From positions 1 to 8,918 of the forward strand of contig DUHJ01000014.1 of the NCBI GenBank assembly GCA_013330925.1: a DNA stretch of 8,918 bases. Direction: 5' to 3'. Positions 5,938 to 8,918 of the stretch are shown in pieces. Position 1 is the first letter of the stretch. Every line of letters begins with the position of its first letter. Position numbers and translations under genes: made by a program. This DNA is from Candidatus Poseidoniaceae archaeon. GTDB lineage: Archaea > Thermoplasmatota > Poseidoniia > Poseidoniales > Poseidoniaceae. The notes beneath the pieces were generated by a model. The model was not told where the DNA came from. It made no database searches and worked only from the letters and a program-made list of their open reading frames with translations.

Positions 5938-7665
5938 GAAAACGCCCTTGAGCATGCCTCGCTCGTCCATGTCCATGTCTGCGGCAGCAGGGCGCTTTGG
6001 GAGCCCTGGCATCGTCATCATGTTTCCAAGAATGGCCACGATGAATCCGGCGCCTGCGTTCAGTCGGAACTCGCGCACAGGGAGCGTGAATCCACTGGGG
6101 GCTCCGAGACCGCCCGCGTCATGGCTGAAACTGTACTGCGTCTTGGCCATGCAGACCGGGAGGTGGCCATAGCCCCACGACGTGAACCGGTCCAGCTGCT
6201 TCATGGCGGCGGGTGTCACGGTGACCTCGCCTGCGCCGTACAGACGCTTGGCGATGCCTTCCACCTTGTCCATCACGGGTGCATCTGGCATGAACAGAGG
6301 GGTGAACGGGCGCCCCGCAGCAACGTGATCTTGCACGGCACGAACCACGGCGTTGGCAAGTGGAGCGCCACCTTCGCCACCCCGGGCGTGGACTTCGGTC
6401 AAGCAGACGTCGTAGGCACCGCTTGCTCGAGCAGCGTCGGCCAAGGCGTCCAGTTCGGCGTCCGTATCGCTCGCGAAACGGTTGATGGAGACGATCACCG
6501 GCATCCCGAATCCGGCCATGTTGCGGATGTGACGGTCAAGGTTGGTCGTCGCTCCTTGGAGCAAGGCCTCGACGTTTTCACGCTCGAGTTCTTCGGCGCT
6601 CGGCCGTCGTCCTGCGCGGTCTCCGAACGCACCGCCATGGAGTTTCATCGAACGAACGGTGACGTTCATGACCACGCAATCGGGTGCCTTTTGCCCCACT
6701 GGGGCCTTGATGTGCATGAATTTCTCAGCACCCATGTCCGAGCCGAAGCCGGCTTCGGTGACGACAAAATCGGCGCACGACAGGGCCAGACGGTCTGCGA
6801 TGACGGAGGAGTTTCCGTGGGCAATGTTCGCGAAAGGTCCGCCGTGAATGAAGGCAGGATCGCCTTCCAAGGTCTGCACCAAGTTGGGGAGGAAGGCGTC
6901 CCGAAGGAGCAGGGCCATCGCTCCAGCGGCATCGAGGTCGTCCGCTCGAACCGGACGTCCATCGAGGTCAGGTCCCACGATGATCTCTCCGAGCCGCTTC
7001 CGGAGGTCAGGATAATCGCGTGCAAGCACAAGAATGGCCATCACTTCGCTTGCGGCCGTGATGTCAAACCGGTCCTGTCGAACGAATCCGTTCGCCGGTC
7101 CACCCAGTCCAACGACGACGTCGCGCAGGGCGCGGTCGTTGAGGTCGACCACACGGGGCCAGCCGATCCGCGTGGCGTCGAGGCGGCGTTCGTTTCCGTG
7201 CTTGATGTGGTTGTCAATGAGCGAAGACAGGAGGTTGTGCGCCGAGGTCACGGCGTGCAGATCGCCGGTGAAATGCAGGTTGATCTGCTCCATTGGCAGC
7301 ACTTGTGAGCGTCCGCCACCAGCGGCGCCTCCTTTGATGCCGAAGACCGGGCCCATGGAGGGCTCACGAACCACACACGTGGCGGAGCGCCCAATGCGGT
7401 TCAGGGCCTGAGTCAGTCCGATGGTCGTCACGGTCTTTCCTTCGCCAAACGGTGTTGGATTGACCGAGGTCACCAACACAAGGCTCCCTTGTGGCCGGTC
7501 AAGGTGCTCTTCGATGCACGGCCATTTGACCTTCGCGATGTGCTGGCCGTGAGGGTGAAGGCCGTCAGCGGGGAGGGCCAATTTCCACGCGATGGTCGCG
7601 ATGTCCTCAAGCGTCGCTTCCCGAGCAATTTCCAAGTCGGAGGGCATGAGCGTCGAACCCCCCAT
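5932..7665 (-). CDS. fhs: Formate-tetrahydrofolate ligase
   Basis: This enzyme makes 10-formyl-THF from formate, THF and ATP in one-carbon metabolism, in the cytoplasm. The full 577-aa length fits the family (about 550-580). The ATP-binding P-loop is TPFGEGKT (71-78, Lys77). The first family signature is GIKGGAAGGGRSQV (109-122), with Arg119 where Tyr is usual. Downstream are MEQINLHFTGD (125-135), HGGPFANIAHGNSS (274-287), TEAGFGSDMGAEKF (303-316), an HGG at 343-345, and a C-terminal REFRLNAGAGF (531-541) plus GLPKRPAA. All expected blocks are present and uninterrupted. Two starts are possible: ATG at 7663-7665, or ATG at 7645-7647, which gives MPSDLEIA and matches usual family N termini better. 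An in-frame TAG just upstream of 7665 limits the choice. It is coupled to pelota and lies 70 nt after flotillin. Confidence 0.95.
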   Translation of the reverse strand: MGGSTLMPSDLEIAREATLEDIATIAWKLALPADGLHPHGQHIAKVKWPCIEEHLDRPQGSLVLVTSVNPTPFGEGKTVTTIGLTQALNRIGRSATCVVREPSMGPVFGIKGGAAGGGRSQVLPMEQINLHFTGDLHAVTSAHNLLSSLIDNHIKHGNERRLDATRIGWPRVVDLNDRALRDVVVGLGGPANGFVRQDRFDITAASEVMAILVLARDYPDLRKRLGEIIVGPDLDGRPVRADDLDAAGAMALLLRDAFLPNLVQTLEGDPAFIHGGPFANIAHGNSSVIADRLALSCADFVVTEAGFGSDMGAEKFMHIKAPVGQKAPDCVVMNVTVRSMKLHGGAFGDRAGRRPSAEELERENVEALLQGATTNLDRHIRNMAGFGMPVIVSINRFASDTDAELDALADAARASGAYDVCLTEVHARGGEGGAPLANAVVRAVQDHVAAGRPFTPLFMPDAPVMDKVEGIAKRLYGAGEVTVTPAAMKQLDRFTSWGYGHLPVCMAKTQYSFSHDAGGLGAPSGFTLPVREFRLNAGAGFIVAILGNMMTMPGLPKRPAAADMDMDERGMLKGVFG

Positions 7666-7689
7666 GGCGGGCTATCAATGCGCCGCTCT

Positions 7690-7725
7690 GCAGGGGTCCA
7701 GCCCTGCGTTCTGCAGGGGGGCTGG
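7690..7725 (-). promoter_or_regulatory. Overlapping alternative hairpins between flotillin and fhs
   Basis: In the 70-bp gap two stems share one arm. GCAGGG (7690-7695) can pair with CCCTGC (7702-7707). Alternatively CCAGCCCTGC (7698-7707) can pair with 7713-7725, with a 3-base G bulge. A direct repeat TCTGCAGGGG (7687-7696 and 7710-7719) creates the choice. On the minus strand this lies just after the flotillin stop and ahead of fhs. It could be a transcript 3'-end structure, an attenuator-like switch or a processing site. No U-rich tract is present. Confidence 0.45.
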
Positions 7726-7735
7726 AAAACGCCGT

Positions 7736-8918
7736 TCAATCTTCGTTCTCGATGGAACCGAGGTAGTCGGGCAATTCCACACCGGCCATCGCGGCCACGT
7801 CGTGGACCGGCGGGAGGCTCTTGATGAGGCTCGACACGAAGTTCGAGGTGCTCGATCCTTCGCCGCCGCCGTTGCCACCGGAATCCCACACGGTGATCTT
7901 GTCGATGGTGAGGTTGGAGATGGCCTCGACCTGCTTCGCAACGATGGCTTCCATCTTCTCGACCATGAGGAGCGTGGCGGCAGCACGGGCGTCGCCGCCC
8001 GCGCTCTCGACGAGGTTGCGGTAACCCGCGGCTTTCGCCTCGAGCACGGCTTGAACACCTTCTGCTTCTGCTTGGAAGCGAGCGAGGGTCGCGTCCGCTT
8101 CACCACGGGCGATGCGGCGCTGGCGTTCTGCTTCTGCTTCGGCCGCAATCTCGATCTGAGACTTGGCGACTTCCTCACGGGCGATTTCCTCGGCACGCAG
8201 GCGCTCGGACTCGAGGGTGTACTGGGCACGCTCGATTTCAGCCTGGGCTTGTCGACGGGCGACTTCAGAACGCTGCAATGCTTCTGCTTCGCGCTCGGCG
8301 AGGTCGGCGTTGGTGCGAGCGATGTCCGCACGGGCGACGTTTTCACCCTCGACGGCTTCTGCTTCCTGTTGCTGAATGAACACACGTCGGTCGGCTTCGG
8401 CTTGCTTCTGACCCTTGGCAGAGGCCGCTTCGTTTCGAGCAACCTCAATCTGGCGGTCACGGTTGGCGGCCGCCACACCGATGGCACCCTCGCGGTCCGA
8501 GTTGGCCACGTCGATGAGCGCCTTGTTGTTCGCCTCAGCCGCTGCCTTGCGACCAATGTTTTCGATGTAGTTCGACTCGTCGGTGATGTCCGTGATGTTC
8601 ACGTTGATGAGGTAGAGACCGATCTTGTGGAGCTCAGCGTCCACGTTCTTGGACACGAGGGAAAGGAAGGCTTCGCGGTCCTGGTTGATCTGCTCAATGG
8701 TAAGGGAAGCCACCGTCAAACGGAGCTGACCGAAGATGATCTCCTTGGCCATGTCTTCAATGGCTTGCGGGGTCAGCCCAAGCAAACGCTCTGCGGCGTT
8801 GGTCATGATTTGTGGCTCGGTGGACACACCGATGGTGAAGGTCGAAGGGACGTTGATGCGGATGTTTTGCATCGACAAGGCGTGGCGCAGGTCGATGATG
8901 ATCGTCAACGGCTTGAGG
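7736..8918 (-). CDS. Flotillin/SPFH-domain membrane-scaffold protein (5' partial)
   Basis: The frame is open to the window edge. The codon read as the first residue (8906-8908) is TTG, preceded in frame by Leu-Lys-Pro, so it is internal. Residues are numbered from that TTG. The end of the SPFH domain is visible: QNIRINVPSTFTIGVST (14-30), NAAERLLGLTPQ (37-48), IIFGQLRL (57-64) and INVNITDITDESNYI (101-115). A long charged Ala/Glu/Arg/Gln-rich coiled coil follows (about 120-330) with repeated AEAE patterns. After a Gly/Ser linker (344-355) comes SLPPVHDVAAMAGVELPDYL (364-383), the flotillin C-terminal signature. Full-length family members are near 490 aa, so roughly 100 N-terminal residues, including the membrane-inserted segment, lie outside. 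Flotillins oligomerise on membranes and organise microdomains. The sequence resembles bacterial flotillin/YqiK-type proteins closely. Confidence 0.93.
   Translation of the reverse strand, partial: LKPLTIIIDLRHALSMQNIRINVPSTFTIGVSTEPQIMTNAAERLLGLTPQAIEDMAKEIIFGQLRLTVASLTIEQINQDREAFLSLVSKNVDAELHKIGLYLINVNITDITDESNYIENIGRKAAAEANNKALIDVANSDREGAIGVAAANRDRQIEVARNEAASAKGQKQAEADRRVFIQQQEAEAVEGENVARADIARTNADLAEREAEALQRSEVARRQAQAEIERAQYTLESERLRAEEIAREEVAKSQIEIAAEAEAERQRRIARGEADATLARFQAEAEGVQAVLEAKAAGYRNLVESAGGDARAAATLLMVEKMEAIVAKQVEAISNLTIDKITVWDSGGNGGGEGSSTSNFVSSLIKSLPPVHDVAAMAGVELPDYLGSIENED

Noticed and set aside
4551..5951. Plus-strand open frames opposite pelota and the 103-aa gene
   Set aside because: They overlap pelota, which is clearly identified on the minus strand, and their translations are low-complexity or unpatterned.
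5896..7308. A 470-codon open frame on the plus strand
   Set aside because: It is antisense to fhs, whose conserved blocks are unbroken across the same region. No motif is visible in the antisense product.
8040..8400. Recurrent CTTCTGCTTC-type short repeats
   Set aside because: They encode the repeated Glu-Ala stretches of the flotillin coiled coil and are explained by protein sequence, not by a CRISPR array or DNA repeat element.

Overview
The window looks archaeal and most likely comes from a moderately GC-rich member of the Thermoplasmatota, such as a planktonic Poseidoniales (Marine Group II) genome. The archaeal markers are a PolD small subunit (DP1), a pelota/Dom34 protein and an archaeal-type pilin hydrophobic domain. 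The formate-tetrahydrofolate ligase and bacterial-looking flotillin fit such a genome. The lineage is inferred from gene content and sequence style and was not checked by search.

Left part, plus strand (1-2023). A 5'-truncated surface protein carries, in one reading frame, a Cys-containing extracellular domain, a C-terminal-anchor-like membrane helix, an acidic cytoplasmic linker and then a complete archaeal type IV pilin module. A 151-bp gap follows, packed with GC-rich hairpins, including one UUCG-capped and one GCAA-capped stem. Next comes a HAD-family phosphatase of the phosphoserine phosphatase type. It ends head-on against DP1, and the two stop codons share one TGATCA hexamer.

Middle, minus strand (2024-4357). 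A CinA C-terminal-domain protein (NMN amidase type, with an unusual charged coiled-coil tail) and DP1 form a two-gene unit separated by 15 nt. Upstream, on the plus strand, is a tRNA-Val(UAC) gene. The roughly 80 bp between cinA and the tRNA contain two small perfect palindromes where divergent promoters should lie.

Right part, minus strand (4521-8918). In transcription order the genes are a 5'-truncated flotillin/SPFH protein, formate-tetrahydrofolate ligase, pelota and a 103-aa unknown. The ligase and pelota are tightly coupled, with the ligase stop codon inside pelota's Shine-Dalgarno-like GGGTGA. A hairpin cluster with mutually exclusive pairings separates flotillin from the ligase.

The set covers surface structures, membrane organisation, one-carbon metabolism, NAD salvage, replication and ribosome rescue. 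I see no defence system, CRISPR array, transposon or phage gene. The most unusual item is the anchor-pilin fusion at the left edge.
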